Shown piece after piece: positions 8,172 through 17,409 of a DNA stretch of 64,000 nucleotides. The notes beneath the pieces were generated by a model. That model worked only from the letters and a program-made list of their open reading frames with translations. It ran no database searches and was not told the DNA's origin. How positions within the stretch are numbered: position 1 is the stretch's first letter; every line of letters starts with the position of its first letter. The DNA is taken from contig JAKAGT010000003.1 of the NCBI GenBank assembly GCA_021825585.1, forward strand, positions 210,184 to 274,183. The letters run 5' to 3'. The DNA comes from Bacteroidota bacterium (lineage in GTDB: Bacteria; Bacteroidota; Ignavibacteria; Kryptoniales; JAKASW01). The translations under genes were made by a program, and so were the position numbers.

Positions 8172-10963
8172 GAATCTTTACGATGCTTCTTGTTTCGCTG
8201 CTTATCATGGGGACGGGCCGGAACATATTAGCACAGGGGAGCAATGTCCTGAAGAACGGAGATCTTCTCTTGTCGGATTGGAACCTCAAATCGACAGTAT
8301 TGGAAAAAGAAGAAGGTAAAGATATCTCCGAAGGGCGCTACACCGCGGTGAAATGGTATCGGGCGGAAGTGCCGACGACGGTCCTGAATGCATTGGTTAA
8401 GGACGGTGTCTATCCGAACCCCGGGCTCAATATGAATAACTACCTCATACCCGATATCTCAGACCGGTTCAATGCCGAACACGATCTGACAAGGTACAGC
8501 TATTTGCCGGATCACATAAATCCCTGGAAGGAGCCATACTGGTTCAGAACCGAGTTCAGCATACCCGACAGCGATAAGGGAAAACAGGTCTGGCTGCACT
8601 TCGACGGGATAAACTACAGGGGCGAGGTGTGGCTCAACGGGAAACTGATAGCAGACTCAAGCCAAATGGTCGGGGCGTTCAAGCGCTATGCGTATAATGT
8701 CACTGGTTCAATCAAGAAAGTCGGGACAAACTACCTGGCGGTAAAGATATACCCTGTGGACCATCCGGGCGTGCCGGGGACGCAATTCAAGGTATTCGGA
8801 CCTCCCCGAACCCATTCTACGCAGCTGTTCAAGGATGAGACGCTGAAAATATCAGGAGGATGGGACTGCGCGCTCCCCGCGCGTGACAGGAACATGGGAA
8901 TATACCGGCGAGTCTACCTGAGTTTTACCGGAAACGTGCGGATTATTCATCCGTATGTCGTGACCACTCTGCCGCTGCCCGATACGACTGTAGCAACCCT
9001 GAAGATCAGTGCGACGCTGTCGAACGTGAGCAACGAGGAGCAGACCGGATTGTTGGAGGGCAAAATCGATTTGCTCACGGATGTAAACATGGGCGATTAT
9101 GTGAAGCACTATCCGGGGGAGATGAAGAGCATAAGATTTGAGAAGGAGGTAGACGTACCGGCAAAAGGGGAGGTGACAGTAACTCTCAGCGAAAAGGATT
9201 TTCCCCAGCTCAAGATAAAAGACCCGCATTTGTGGTGGCCGATCGGATATGGAGAACAATACCTGCACAACCTGAGATTAAGCTATGTGGTGGGCGGAAA
9301 GGCCTCTGATGTGAAGAATACGATGTTTGGAATAAGAGAGGTGACGAGCAGGTTACATGAGCTCAACGGTCATTATGGGAGAGTATTCTATATAAACGGG
9401 GAGAGAGTGTTCTGCAAGGGGGGCTGGCTGCAGCCCGATATGCTGCTGGATAACAGCAGGAAGAACATTTATAACCAGGTCAGGCTTTTAGCGGATGCGA
9501 ACGTGAACCTCGTATCTAGTGAGGATATGCCCGCGCCGGCGAGAGACCTCATGGAGGCGCTTAACAAATACGGTCTGATGTGGTGGGAGGTATTCTATCA
9601 GAGTTGGGTACTGGTTCCCGGGACACCCACGGCTTACTATCCATTGGACCACTATCTCGCCATAGAGAGCAGCCGAGACATCATTATGAGATACAGGAAC
9701 GATCCGAGCCTCATAGCCTGGTTCGGAGCTAACGAGACTGTGCCTGGACCTGATCTCTATCTTGCCCTGAAGGAACAGCTAGAAAGCCTAGATACGACGA
9801 GAGTATTTGTGGCATCGACCAGCATCTGGTGGAATTGGCAAAAGCTGACGCCGTATGTGAAGGATGATCTTCCGCTGGGTGTTACCGATGTCGGTCTGCC
9901 GGGTTACACCTGGCATCCACCTGCATACTTCTTTGACACGATAGACAAGGAAAAAGGACAAATGTTCAGGGATGAGCTCGGCGTCCCGGCGGTCCCCACT
10001 TACAGTAGTGTCAAGAGATTCATCTTCAACCTGAAGGGAGACCCGTCAAATCCGCTATTCCCGCTGGACAGCGTCTGGGCAGAGCACGGAGCATGGGACG
10101 GAGACGGTTACGCGTACAGGGCATACGATCATGCAATCAGAGCGTACTACGGATACAAGGCCAACAGCGTTGCTGATTACGCACGCGTAGCACAGCTGGT
10201 GAACGCAGACAGTTACCGTGCAATGTTCGAAGCGGCGAATTCCCGGATGTGGAACATAACGAGCGGGGTAATGCTGTGGAAACTGAATGCGAGCTATCCG
10301 GACATACTTTGGGAAATATATGATTGGTATCTCAACCCAAACGCGGGATACTACTACACGAAGAGAGCGTGCGAGCCACTGCATATCCAGATGAATGCCA
10401 ATGATTATGAAGTGTCGGTTATAAACACATACCATCGACCGATCAAAGACCTGACGGTTCGTGTGAGGCTGTATGATTACGACATGAGGCTCATGTGGGA
10501 GCGGAAGGAAAGGATAAATGTAGGGCCGGACCGCTACCAGGAAGTCTTCAGTGTACCGCAACTCTCGGAGATGACACCGACCTATTTCGTAAGACTGCAA
10601 CTATTAGATAAGAGAGGGAAAGTCCTTTCGAGGAACATGTATTGGGAATCGTCAAAGGACACGCCTGATTTTTCGGGTTTATCGAGGCTTGAAAATACGA
10701 GACTGGATTTGTCATACAAGGTGGAAAAGACAAAGGAAGAATACCGGGTATACGTGAGTGTGAAGAACCCGACGGGAAAGCTTTCAATCATGAATCGCCT
10801 TGCGATAATTAAGAAGGCGAACAACGAAGAAGTGCTGCCGACGTTCTGGAGCGACAATTTCATATGGTTGTTTCCCGGAGAAGAAAGAACGATCGAGGCA
10901 ACATTTGCAAAGAAGGATCTAGATGGCTCTTCGTTTTCAGTCGTTGTCGATGACAACAGATAG
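8168..10963 (+). CDS. GH2 family glycosidase, exo-beta-D-glucosaminidase-like
   Basis: A 931-residue secreted enzyme with signal peptide ending near NILAQG. N-terminal sugar-binding domain: WYRAEVPTTVLNALV, PYWFRTEFSIP, VWLHFDGINYRGEVWLNGK (about 135-160), then Ig-like domains (WWPIGYGEQYLHNL) and the TIM barrel from about 410 (VFCKGGWLQPDMLL). Candidate acid/base is E523 in WFGANET and candidate nucleophile E603 in FRDELGVPAVPT, 80 residues apart as is usual for GH2. The long N-terminal segment and extra C-terminal domain (to residue 931) match the exo-beta-glucosaminidase/CsxA-type and beta-mannosidase branch. The start overlaps the ROK stop (ATGA). It would remove terminal GlcN-type residues from oligosaccharides in the periplasm or on the surface. 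Substrate inferred. Confidence 0.85.
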   Translation: MRIFTMLLVSLLIMGTGRNILAQGSNVLKNGDLLLSDWNLKSTVLEKEEGKDISEGRYTAVKWYRAEVPTTVLNALVKDGVYPNPGLNMNNYLIPDISDRFNAEHDLTRYSYLPDHINPWKEPYWFRTEFSIPDSDKGKQVWLHFDGINYRGEVWLNGKLIADSSQMVGAFKRYAYNVTGSIKKVGTNYLAVKIYPVDHPGVPGTQFKVFGPPRTHSTQLFKDETLKISGGWDCALPARDRNMGIYRRVYLSFTGNVRIIHPYVVTTLPLPDTTVATLKISATLSNVSNEEQTGLLEGKIDLLTDVNMGDYVKHYPGEMKSIRFEKEVDVPAKGEVTVTLSEKDFPQLKIKDPHLWWPIGYGEQYLHNLRLSYVVGGKASDVKNTMFGIREVTSRLHELNGHYGRVFYINGERVFCKGGWLQPDMLLDNSRKNIYNQVRLLADANVNLVSSEDMPAPARDLMEALNKYGLMWWEVFYQSWVLVPGTPTAYYPLDHYLAIESSRDIIMRYRNDPSLIAWFGANETVPGPDLYLALKEQLESLDTTRVFVASTSIWWNWQKLTPYVKDDLPLGVTDVGLPGYTWHPPAYFFDTIDKEKGQMFRDELGVPAVPTYSSVKRFIFNLKGDPSNPLFPLDSVWAEHGAWDGDGYAYRAYDHAIRAYYGYKANSVADYARVAQLVNADSYRAMFEAANSRMWNITSGVMLWKLNASYPDILWEIYDWYLNPNAGYYYTKRACEPLHIQMNANDYEVSVINTYHRPIKDLTVRVRLYDYDMRLMWERKERINVGPDRYQEVFSVPQLSEMTPTYFVRLQLLDKRGKVLSRNMYWESSKDTPDFSGLSRLENTRLDLSYKVEKTKEEYRVYVSVKNPTGKLSIMNRLAIIKKANNEEVLPTFWSDNFIWLFPGEERTIEATFAKKDLDGSSFSVVVDDNR

Positions 10964-11020
10964 GGAGAAAATAATTTGAAGACTGTCGTCTTCGGACAAC
11001 CAACCCAAGAGGAGAATATT

Positions 11021-13933
11021 ATGCGTCGAAGGATCATGATTTTTCTCGCCGTTACAATCCCCATCGTCATTTTTTCCGGCGGTATTGCTTTTGCTGACGG
11101 AAGCGGAACTGTGGAAGGGTACGTAAGAGACTCACAAACCCACGACGGACTACCTGGCGCGAACGTGTTGGTGGTCGGCACGTCGCTTGGGGCCTCGACC
11201 GACCTTAACGGAAGATTCGTGGTATCGAACGTTCCGGCCGGTTCGTACGTGATTCGTGCAACCTACATTGGATACAATTCAAAGGAATACCATGTGCGCG
11301 TAACGTCTAACGAGACCGTGAAGATCAACCTTTATCTGGAATCGGTCGGTGTCAAGGGGAAAGAGGTGGTTGTGACCGCTCAGGCGGCAGGCCAAAACGC
11401 GGCGATTAACCAGCAGCTTTCATCGGACAAGATAGTAAACGTAGTTTCGGCGGCGAGGATACAGGAACTTCCCGACGCCAACGCTGCAGAGTCGGTCGGC
11501 AGACTGCCAGGTGTTTCCGTGATCAGGAGCGGTGGCGAAGCGGATGAGGTGGTCATCCGCGGCCTCCAGCCAAAGTATAACGAGATTATGATCGACGGCA
11601 TCCAGATATCTTCCGCTAATCCGGACAATCGAAGTACCAATCTGAGCGACATCTCTTCGAATATGCTCGAAGGCATACAGGTTTGGAAAACCGTAACGCC
11701 TGATATGAATGCCGACGTCATCGGAGGTGTCGTGAACTTTGAGCTGCGAGAGGCACAGGTGAAACAGCCCGGAGTCCCACAGTTTAGTCTCATCGGACAA
11801 GGAGGGTATAACAACTTACCCGATGCTTATAACCGATTTAACAACTACAAATATGTGGGGAGTGTCGAAGATAGATTCTTAGGTGATCGATTCGGTGTTT
11901 TTGCTCAGGTCGATGTTGAAAGAAAGAATTTGAGCTCGAATGAGTTTGGCGCTTCGTATGATCACGTAGGAAACAGCAATACTCAGTACGTTTGCACAGG
12001 TTTAAGCCTTTACGATATTCCGAGAGACAGGAAGCGGTATAATGGAGCACTCGTGCTGGATTACAGACTCCCGGAGGGAAGAATAAAGTTTACTAATTTC
12101 CTGAGCTCGGGGTTGACAAACGTATACAATCGTGAAGAAGACTTCTACATACTCAGCAATTCACGTTCTTACGGACTGGCCAGCGCGAGCAGTATATTGA
12201 ACGTTATTACGGATGGCATCGATTATCAGCAGCAACTTCCCATTTTCAACATGGATCTCAGACTCTCGCATGCCTACTCTGAGACTCGGGATCCGGGAGA
12301 CTGGGCGGCGAGCTTCATTCAATCATCAGCAGGCCTTAACCAGTTCATCAATCTGGCTAACCCTGATCCTCAGGAAATCCCGAGGGCTGCAGTTAACAAC
12401 GATTCGGCGGCTTCATTGAACACATTCAACCGCAATTCCAGTTTCTCGAGGCAGCGTGCTTTGACCGGGTCGCTGGATCTGAAAACGACATTGAATTTGT
12501 CCGACCTCGTAAGTGCTGAAATAAAGTTCGGGGGAGAAATCAGGTACCAAACCAGGTCATACAATTACCAGGAGTTCGATGGAACACTCGTAGGGAACAC
12601 GTTAAACAAGGGAATGATCTATCCGTTCTTCTCACTTCCGGCTGATGGCAGCAGGATGACGTATTGGCTGGATCCTAATTTCAGTTACGGGAAGTTTCTT
12701 GGTGGCGATTATACGATGGTTGCGCCGTTAAATCTTGGAATGCTCTCGAGACTCGCCACCTTCCTGAACGAGAATACCGATACAATTGCGGCACAGGGGA
12801 ACGCGGCATATTACGGGCTGAACAACTATGCCTCGACAACCAACAACTATACCGGCAACGAGCTGACTACTGCGGCCTACGCGATGTCCGTTATTAACAT
12901 CGGACCTCAACTGACCCTTATTCCGGGTGTGAGATACCAGAATCTTCGGACTAATTATACCGGAACTCGCGGCATCGAAAGTTCTGAATCCTATTTTGCC
13001 TATAATCATTATGATACCACAGTCACTCAGAATCATGGGTACTGGCTGCCGGACGTTTCTCTGAAATACAAGCCTCTCTCCTGGTTTGACGTACGCCTAT
13101 CATACTCCAACACCCTGGCCTATCCCGATTATAACGCAATTATCCCCCGGATAGCAGTAGGAACCAGCTCCATCAGTTGGAGCAACATCAAATTGGTCCC
13201 CTCACGTTCGACTAACTATGACGCGTATCTGTCATTTTACAACAATTCGATCGGGTTGTTCACTGCCGGCGTGTTTTTAAAACAAATCCGCGATCTGATC
13301 TACTCATGGTCCTTTTATGCCTCCGGGACGAAGGCCTTGCCTTACTATCCATACACCCTGTTGGGTACATCTTCGCCGCCCACGGGCACATATGATGTGA
13401 GCACCTTTGTGAACGACTCTTCTCTGATCAATGACTATGGAATGGAGCTTGACTGGGAAACTCATTTCTGGTACCTGCCTGGACCATTATCAGGCTTGGT
13501 GTTCAGTGTCAACTATACGCACATCTTCTCGAAAGCCCGGTACCCCTACACGTTTGAGAAGATATCAAGCCGCTCCTTGCAATACATCGATACGGCTTTT
13601 ACCGACCGGCTCTTAGACCAACCCGATAATATCATGAATCTTTCTCTCGGGTTTGATTATCGGGGTTTTTCGGTCCGGGTGGCTATGATTTATCAGAGCA
13701 ACATTTTCACGGGGCCGAACTTCTGGCCTCAACTGAGATCTCACACGGCAGCTTACCGCCGCTGGGACCTCGCGGCGAACCAAAAACTACCATGGTTCGG
13801 ACTGGAAGTTTATGGAGATCTCAACAACATAAATGGAGCAAATGACATCAGCGTAATTCAAGGTGGTGGTGTGCCAACTTCGGAGCAGGACTACGGCTTA
13901 ACCGCCGACTTGGGCGTTAGATGGCAGTTATAA
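11021..13933 (+). CDS. TonB-dependent outer-membrane receptor with carboxypeptidase-regulatory-like N-terminus (copy 1)
   Basis: A 970-residue receptor. After a signal peptide (IVIFSGGIAFAD) comes a CarboxypepD_reg-like domain (VEGYVRDSQTHDGLPGANV ... STDLNGRFVVSNVPAGSY...YIGY), then a TonB-box-like KEVVVTAQA, the plug (RIQELPDANAAESVGRLPGV, EVVIRGLQPKYNEIMIDG) and a 22-strand-type barrel ending DLGVRWQL. The plug wording matches the TIGR01782-type carbohydrate receptors of Xanthomonas/Caulobacter rather than classical SusC. ATG 11021 has AAGAGGAG at 11007-11014; a TTG 45 bases upstream is also in frame. It is directly followed by a T9SS beta-helix gene, and the same pair recurs at 23.8-28.6 kb. 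No SusD gene is near. Probable role: uptake of glycan oligomers. Confidence 0.93.
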   Translation: MRRRIMIFLAVTIPIVIFSGGIAFADGSGTVEGYVRDSQTHDGLPGANVLVVGTSLGASTDLNGRFVVSNVPAGSYVIRATYIGYNSKEYHVRVTSNETVKINLYLESVGVKGKEVVVTAQAAGQNAAINQQLSSDKIVNVVSAARIQELPDANAAESVGRLPGVSVIRSGGEADEVVIRGLQPKYNEIMIDGIQISSANPDNRSTNLSDISSNMLEGIQVWKTVTPDMNADVIGGVVNFELREAQVKQPGVPQFSLIGQGGYNNLPDAYNRFNNYKYVGSVEDRFLGDRFGVFAQVDVERKNLSSNEFGASYDHVGNSNTQYVCTGLSLYDIPRDRKRYNGALVLDYRLPEGRIKFTNFLSSGLTNVYNREEDFYILSNSRSYGLASASSILNVITDGIDYQQQLPIFNMDLRLSHAYSETRDPGDWAASFIQSSAGLNQFINLANPDPQEIPRAAVNNDSAASLNTFNRNSSFSRQRALTGSLDLKTTLNLSDLVSAEIKFGGEIRYQTRSYNYQEFDGTLVGNTLNKGMIYPFFSLPADGSRMTYWLDPNFSYGKFLGGDYTMVAPLNLGMLSRLATFLNENTDTIAAQGNAAYYGLNNYASTTNNYTGNELTTAAYAMSVINIGPQLTLIPGVRYQNLRTNYTGTRGIESSESYFAYNHYDTTVTQNHGYWLPDVSLKYKPLSWFDVRLSYSNTLAYPDYNAIIPRIAVGTSSISWSNIKLVPSRSTNYDAYLSFYNNSIGLFTAGVFLKQIRDLIYSWSFYASGTKALPYYPYTLLGTSSPPTGTYDVSTFVNDSSLINDYGMELDWETHFWYLPGPLSGLVFSVNYTHIFSKARYPYTFEKISSRSLQYIDTAFTDRLLDQPDNIMNLSLGFDYRGFSVRVAMIYQSNIFTGPNFWPQLRSHTAAYRRWDLAANQKLPWFGLEVYGDLNNINGANDISVIQGGGVPTSEQDYGLTADLGVRWQL

Positions 13934-14007
13934 CGGCGATGCCTGGAGTCAATCTCAGGGCGTCCTAAATCATCTAAAACGAATCCTAAGACGAAAGGAG
14001 CCTTCAA

Positions 14008-15732
14008 ATGAAAAACGTGGTTACCGCAGCATTAGTAACCGCAGCGGTAGTACTGTTCGGCTTGACCAGCAATGTGCTGGCAGCAGGGTCGAACACACTC
14101 CTGGTCTACGCGAGCGATGCACGAAGCCTGGACCAGATCATCAACAGTGATACTACAAACGCTGGATTGCCGGCTCACAGTGTGTATGAGCTGGTTTCGT
14201 TGGACACTACATATTTATATCTGGATCCGATAGTTGTCAAGACAAACATGACAATCATTGGCGTGCCCGGGAGTGACGGCAGGCCGCCCTGCGTTCAACC
14301 GGGACTTCGAAGCGATGGTTCGCTGCCAGCTGAAATGTGTCTCGTGAGCGGAAACCAGGCCAGGGTGACGCTCAAGAATCTCTACATCTTTGGTTTGTCC
14401 GTTACCAATACATACAACGGAGGTCCTGTGATGCTGGTGGCCGCGGACTCTGCAAAAGTCTATATGGATAGCGTCGTCACTGATGAGACGCACTCGGACA
14501 TAATAGATTATTCGGGAAATTATGATGACTATTTCATCACACACTGCAAGTTCCGAAATGGTGTTTGGCCGAACAACTGGTTTTCTACGATGGTGATTAA
14601 CACCGTCTACCCGACTTCAAATCCGGCTGACTCGGTGGTAATGGATGACAACACGTTGTTCTGTCTGAACTCCGATGCGATGTACCTCGGCGTCAACGGT
14701 CCTACGAATTATGTCGAGTTCGACCATAACACTTTCGTTTACAATTTCCAGTTCACATTTCAGTTCAGCTACACTGTCTGGCATCTGCAAATAGAGAACA
14801 ATCTCTTCTATTGCGTGTATGCGGGCGGTGTGAAGTATAATCAATATCATTTCTTCTACTACCAGCCAGGTTTTCACCCGGTCTCAGCAATAGAGCTGGA
14901 CACGATGCGTTTTGCATCCCAGTGGGATTCAGCTTATGCGAACAACCCCTGGCTGGCTGAGTCGAAACAGACGGCAATTGTCGAAAACAACGACTTCTTC
15001 GAGCCGCAGAAACTCACCGATTTCTGGACCGCCTGGAACGACACTGCCACAATCAAGAGTGATTCTCTCATTACCTGCGAATGGATGAATCCCGAGACAC
15101 AAAACATGTTTAACGACAAGACGCACTGGCCCGGTTATAGTCAGTCAAATAACCTTGTCGGAGTTGATCCTGGCTTCGGCCCTTCGATAGCAGGTGTGCT
15201 TGATGGATCAGGCCCCAATACGGGTGTCGGATTACTTCAGTATATCAGGGAAGTCAGGACCGGAAAGGAAACGACAGACGAATGGGGTTATGACAAGCAG
15301 CAAGTGTCGGGCAACAATTGGATCCCTCAGTGGCCGCTTCCTGAAGCTGCCGACATGCAGTATACTAACGCCACTGTAAAGAACAACAGCAACGACGGAC
15401 TCCCGCTAGGCGACCCATCATGGTTTGGCATAAGCACGGCCGTTAAGCAGCCGACCCGGTCGGTTCCGACCAGCTTCAGCTTGAGCGACAATTATCCGAA
15501 TCCGTTCAATCCCTCCACCGTTATCAAGGTCGGCTTGAATCGGGGTGGCGTAATGAGCCTCAGAGTATACAATGTCCTCGGACAACTTGTGAAGATTGTG
15601 GACCAGGGTTACAAACCCGCGGGTCAGTATTCATACGATGTTAACATGGACAATTTTGCAAGCGGAGTCTACTTCTATACTCTGCAGCAAGGCCCTAATG
15701 TGATCACGAAGAAAATGCTTCTCCTTAAATAA
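14008..15732 (+). CDS. Right-handed beta-helix-like surface protein with T9SS tail (copy 1)
   Basis: A 574-residue secreted protein: signal peptide (AAVVLFGLTSNVLAAG), then a domain starting DQIINSDTTNAG with strand-turn repeats such as VVMDDNTLFCLNSD, NYVEFDHNTFVYNF, HLQIENNLFYCVY and AIVENNDFFEPQK, the pattern of pectate-lyase-like parallel beta-helices. A T9SS sorting tail begins at NYPNPFNPSTVIKV (about 496) and ends ITKKMLLLK. SD AAAGGAG precedes ATG 14008. It lies 74 bases after TonB receptor copy 1 and is paralogous to the protein at 26860, which follows receptor copy 2. It may be the surface glycan-binding partner of the receptor or a lyase/hydrolase; no catalytic residues could be assigned. 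Confidence 0.8.
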   Translation: MKNVVTAALVTAAVVLFGLTSNVLAAGSNTLLVYASDARSLDQIINSDTTNAGLPAHSVYELVSLDTTYLYLDPIVVKTNMTIIGVPGSDGRPPCVQPGLRSDGSLPAEMCLVSGNQARVTLKNLYIFGLSVTNTYNGGPVMLVAADSAKVYMDSVVTDETHSDIIDYSGNYDDYFITHCKFRNGVWPNNWFSTMVINTVYPTSNPADSVVMDDNTLFCLNSDAMYLGVNGPTNYVEFDHNTFVYNFQFTFQFSYTVWHLQIENNLFYCVYAGGVKYNQYHFFYYQPGFHPVSAIELDTMRFASQWDSAYANNPWLAESKQTAIVENNDFFEPQKLTDFWTAWNDTATIKSDSLITCEWMNPETQNMFNDKTHWPGYSQSNNLVGVDPGFGPSIAGVLDGSGPNTGVGLLQYIREVRTGKETTDEWGYDKQQVSGNNWIPQWPLPEAADMQYTNATVKNNSNDGLPLGDPSWFGISTAVKQPTRSVPTSFSLSDNYPNPFNPSTVIKVGLNRGGVMSLRVYNVLGQLVKIVDQGYKPAGQYSYDVNMDNFASGVYFYTLQQGPNVITKKMLLLK

Positions 15733-15754
15733 CGACTCCCTCCTTAAGGTTGCT

Positions 15755-15786
15755 GGGACTGCTTACTCGCAAGAGTGAGCAGTCCC
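15755..15786 (+). terminator. Strong GCAA-loop hairpin after beta-helix gene
   Basis: GGGACTGCTTACTC (15755-15768) pairs with GAGTGAGCAGTCCC (15773-15786) through a GCAA tetraloop: a 14-bp stem with one T-G wobble, 22 bases after the stop codon. There is no T-run, so it may end transcription with Rho help or protect the 3' end. Confidence 0.6.
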
Positions 15787-15822
15787 GGCCGTGTTCCAAA
15801 TTCAGAACTAATGAGGGCGTCA

Positions 15823-16227
15823 ATGAAGAAGACCTCTTTCATCTTGTCCTTTGTGGTTGGGGTCATATCACTACTGTCTATCGTCACTCAAGCACAACCG
15901 GTTCAGAAGTTTGCGCACCTGGGCGATTTCAGGCTCGAAAGTGGAAAAAAACAATATGACTGGGCAAGTCAGCTTCGGGCGATGATAGCTCAGAATATCT
16001 CCAAGACCTTCAATGACGATATGGAGAAAGCTGCCGGAGCAGTGAAAGCAAAAGTCCTGATCATCGTTTCGAAGCAGGATCATATGGTTAACCCACATCC
16101 GGCATTGGATTTTTCAAAATTGATAAAAGCCAGGATCCTTGAATTGAACAGCGATTGCGGACACCTCGGGACAGATTGTGAAATTGGAAAAGTAGACGAA
16201 TCAGTCAATAAGTTCCTCAGCGAATAA
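15823..16227 (+). pseudogene. Alpha/beta hydrolase (MetX-like fold), middle deleted
   Basis: The 134-residue product keeps a signal peptide (MKKTSFILSFVVG...SLLSIVTQAQ) and the N-terminal LGDFRLESGKKQ, which in full-length secreted alpha/beta hydrolases of about 330-380 residues opens the fold. It then jumps to the C-terminal part: YDWASQLRAMIAQNISKTF, VKAKVLIIVSKQDHMVNP (Asp of the triad region) and LNSDCGHL (His of the triad). The nucleophile-elbow GxSxG segment and about 200 residues between are missing, while the frame is kept. ATG 15823 has GAGGG five bases upstream; the frame stays open to 15775. It cannot be an active hydrolase of the usual kind. It lies between a T9SS protein and a GH18 gene. 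Confidence 0.7.
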
Positions 16228-16257
16228 TTATCTTGTTACACTCGGAGGTAGATGTAG

Positions 16258-17361
16258 ATGATGAACGTCCATTCAGAAAACAAATTGCACGCCGCATTGT
16301 TGATCGCTCTACTCATGGTTTTTGTCCAGGGCCAGGGGCTGGCCCGACAAAGGATCGTGGGATACTATGCCGCCTACAAGTCGACGATTCCGTATGACAG
16401 CGTAGAATACTCTAATCTTACCGACATTATTGTCTCATCTGTGTATCTTGACACTGATGGCTCACTACAATACAAAGACCCGAGGATTCCTTTCCCTCAG
16501 CTTGTCGATTCGGCCCATAAGGCGGGTGTGAAAGTGCTGATTTCAATCGGAGGGGGAAATGCAACGGTAAACGCCTGTTTCCCAATAGTGACCGCGGATT
16601 CTGCCACCCGAAGAATTATCATACACAGCATCGTGACATTTCTCGATACAAACGACTATGATGGTGTCGACATAGACTGGGAAACTCCTGCTAATGCACA
16701 ACAGGGTGATGACTTAGCATCACTGGTGCGGGAAATGCGGGCAAAGTTTAATCAGGTCGATCCTTCGTGGCTGATTACAATGGCAATCCCAGGGTGGCAC
16801 ATCGGAGCAGCTTTCGACTACACAGACATGGACAGTTATGTCGACTGGTATAACGTGATGTGTTATGATTATATGGCATCGTGGTGTTATTACGCCGGTC
16901 ATGACTCCCCACTGTATGAATCTCCGAACGATCCGAACGGAGCAGGCTCTGATTCAGCCACGATCCATTACCTTATTTTGAGAGGGATACCAAGGAGTAA
17001 ACTGGTCCTCGGAGTGCCATTTTATGGTGATGTGTTCAGAGCCCGAGGTCTGTATAAACCGGGCACTTTCGTTGGGAGCACCTCTTATTCCGAAAATATG
17101 AATTACATCGCTTCAGGATGGCACTACAACTGGGACAGTGTTTCCGAGGTTCCCTACCTGATTAGTCCCGACTCCACTCGATTCATATCATTCGAGGACA
17201 CGAATTCGATAAAATTGAAGACTGAGTTCGCCATCAGGGAAGGGCTCGGCGGAATAATGATATGGGAGCTAAGCAAAGATATGTATGATGGACATCAGCC
17301 GTTGCTTGAAGAGATTGCAAACACGATGAGACGCCTGCGGCAGTTGGAAGGCAAAAAATAG
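16258..17361 (+). CDS. Secreted GH18 chitinase/endo-N-acetylglucosaminidase-type enzyme
   Basis: A 367-residue single-domain GH18 protein with a signal peptide ending near GQGLARQ. IVGYYAAYK is the first barrel strand, VLISIGGGNA (about 96) the SxGG strand, and YDGVDIDWE (about 134-142) the catalytic DxxDxDxE motif with E142 as acid; MAIPGWHIGA, WYNVMCYDYM and the final GIMIWELSKD complete the family pattern. All catalytic residues are present. ATG 16258 or the next ATG (16261) can start; CTCGGAGGTAG is upstream. It would cut beta-1,4 GlcNAc linkages (chitin, peptidoglycan-type or N-glycan core) outside the cytoplasm, using retaining chemistry by the substrate acetamido group. It has no T9SS tail, so periplasmic or lipid-free secretion is likely. 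Confidence 0.93.
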   Translation: MMNVHSENKLHAALLIALLMVFVQGQGLARQRIVGYYAAYKSTIPYDSVEYSNLTDIIVSSVYLDTDGSLQYKDPRIPFPQLVDSAHKAGVKVLISIGGGNATVNACFPIVTADSATRRIIIHSIVTFLDTNDYDGVDIDWETPANAQQGDDLASLVREMRAKFNQVDPSWLITMAIPGWHIGAAFDYTDMDSYVDWYNVMCYDYMASWCYYAGHDSPLYESPNDPNGAGSDSATIHYLILRGIPRSKLVLGVPFYGDVFRARGLYKPGTFVGSTSYSENMNYIASGWHYNWDSVSEVPYLISPDSTRFISFEDTNSIKLKTEFAIREGLGGIMIWELSKDMYDGHQPLLEEIANTMRRLRQLEGKK

Positions 17362-17409
17362 CAGTCGTCTCGGGCGTTACGATACCAAACCTGATAAAAG
17401 GATTACGAT

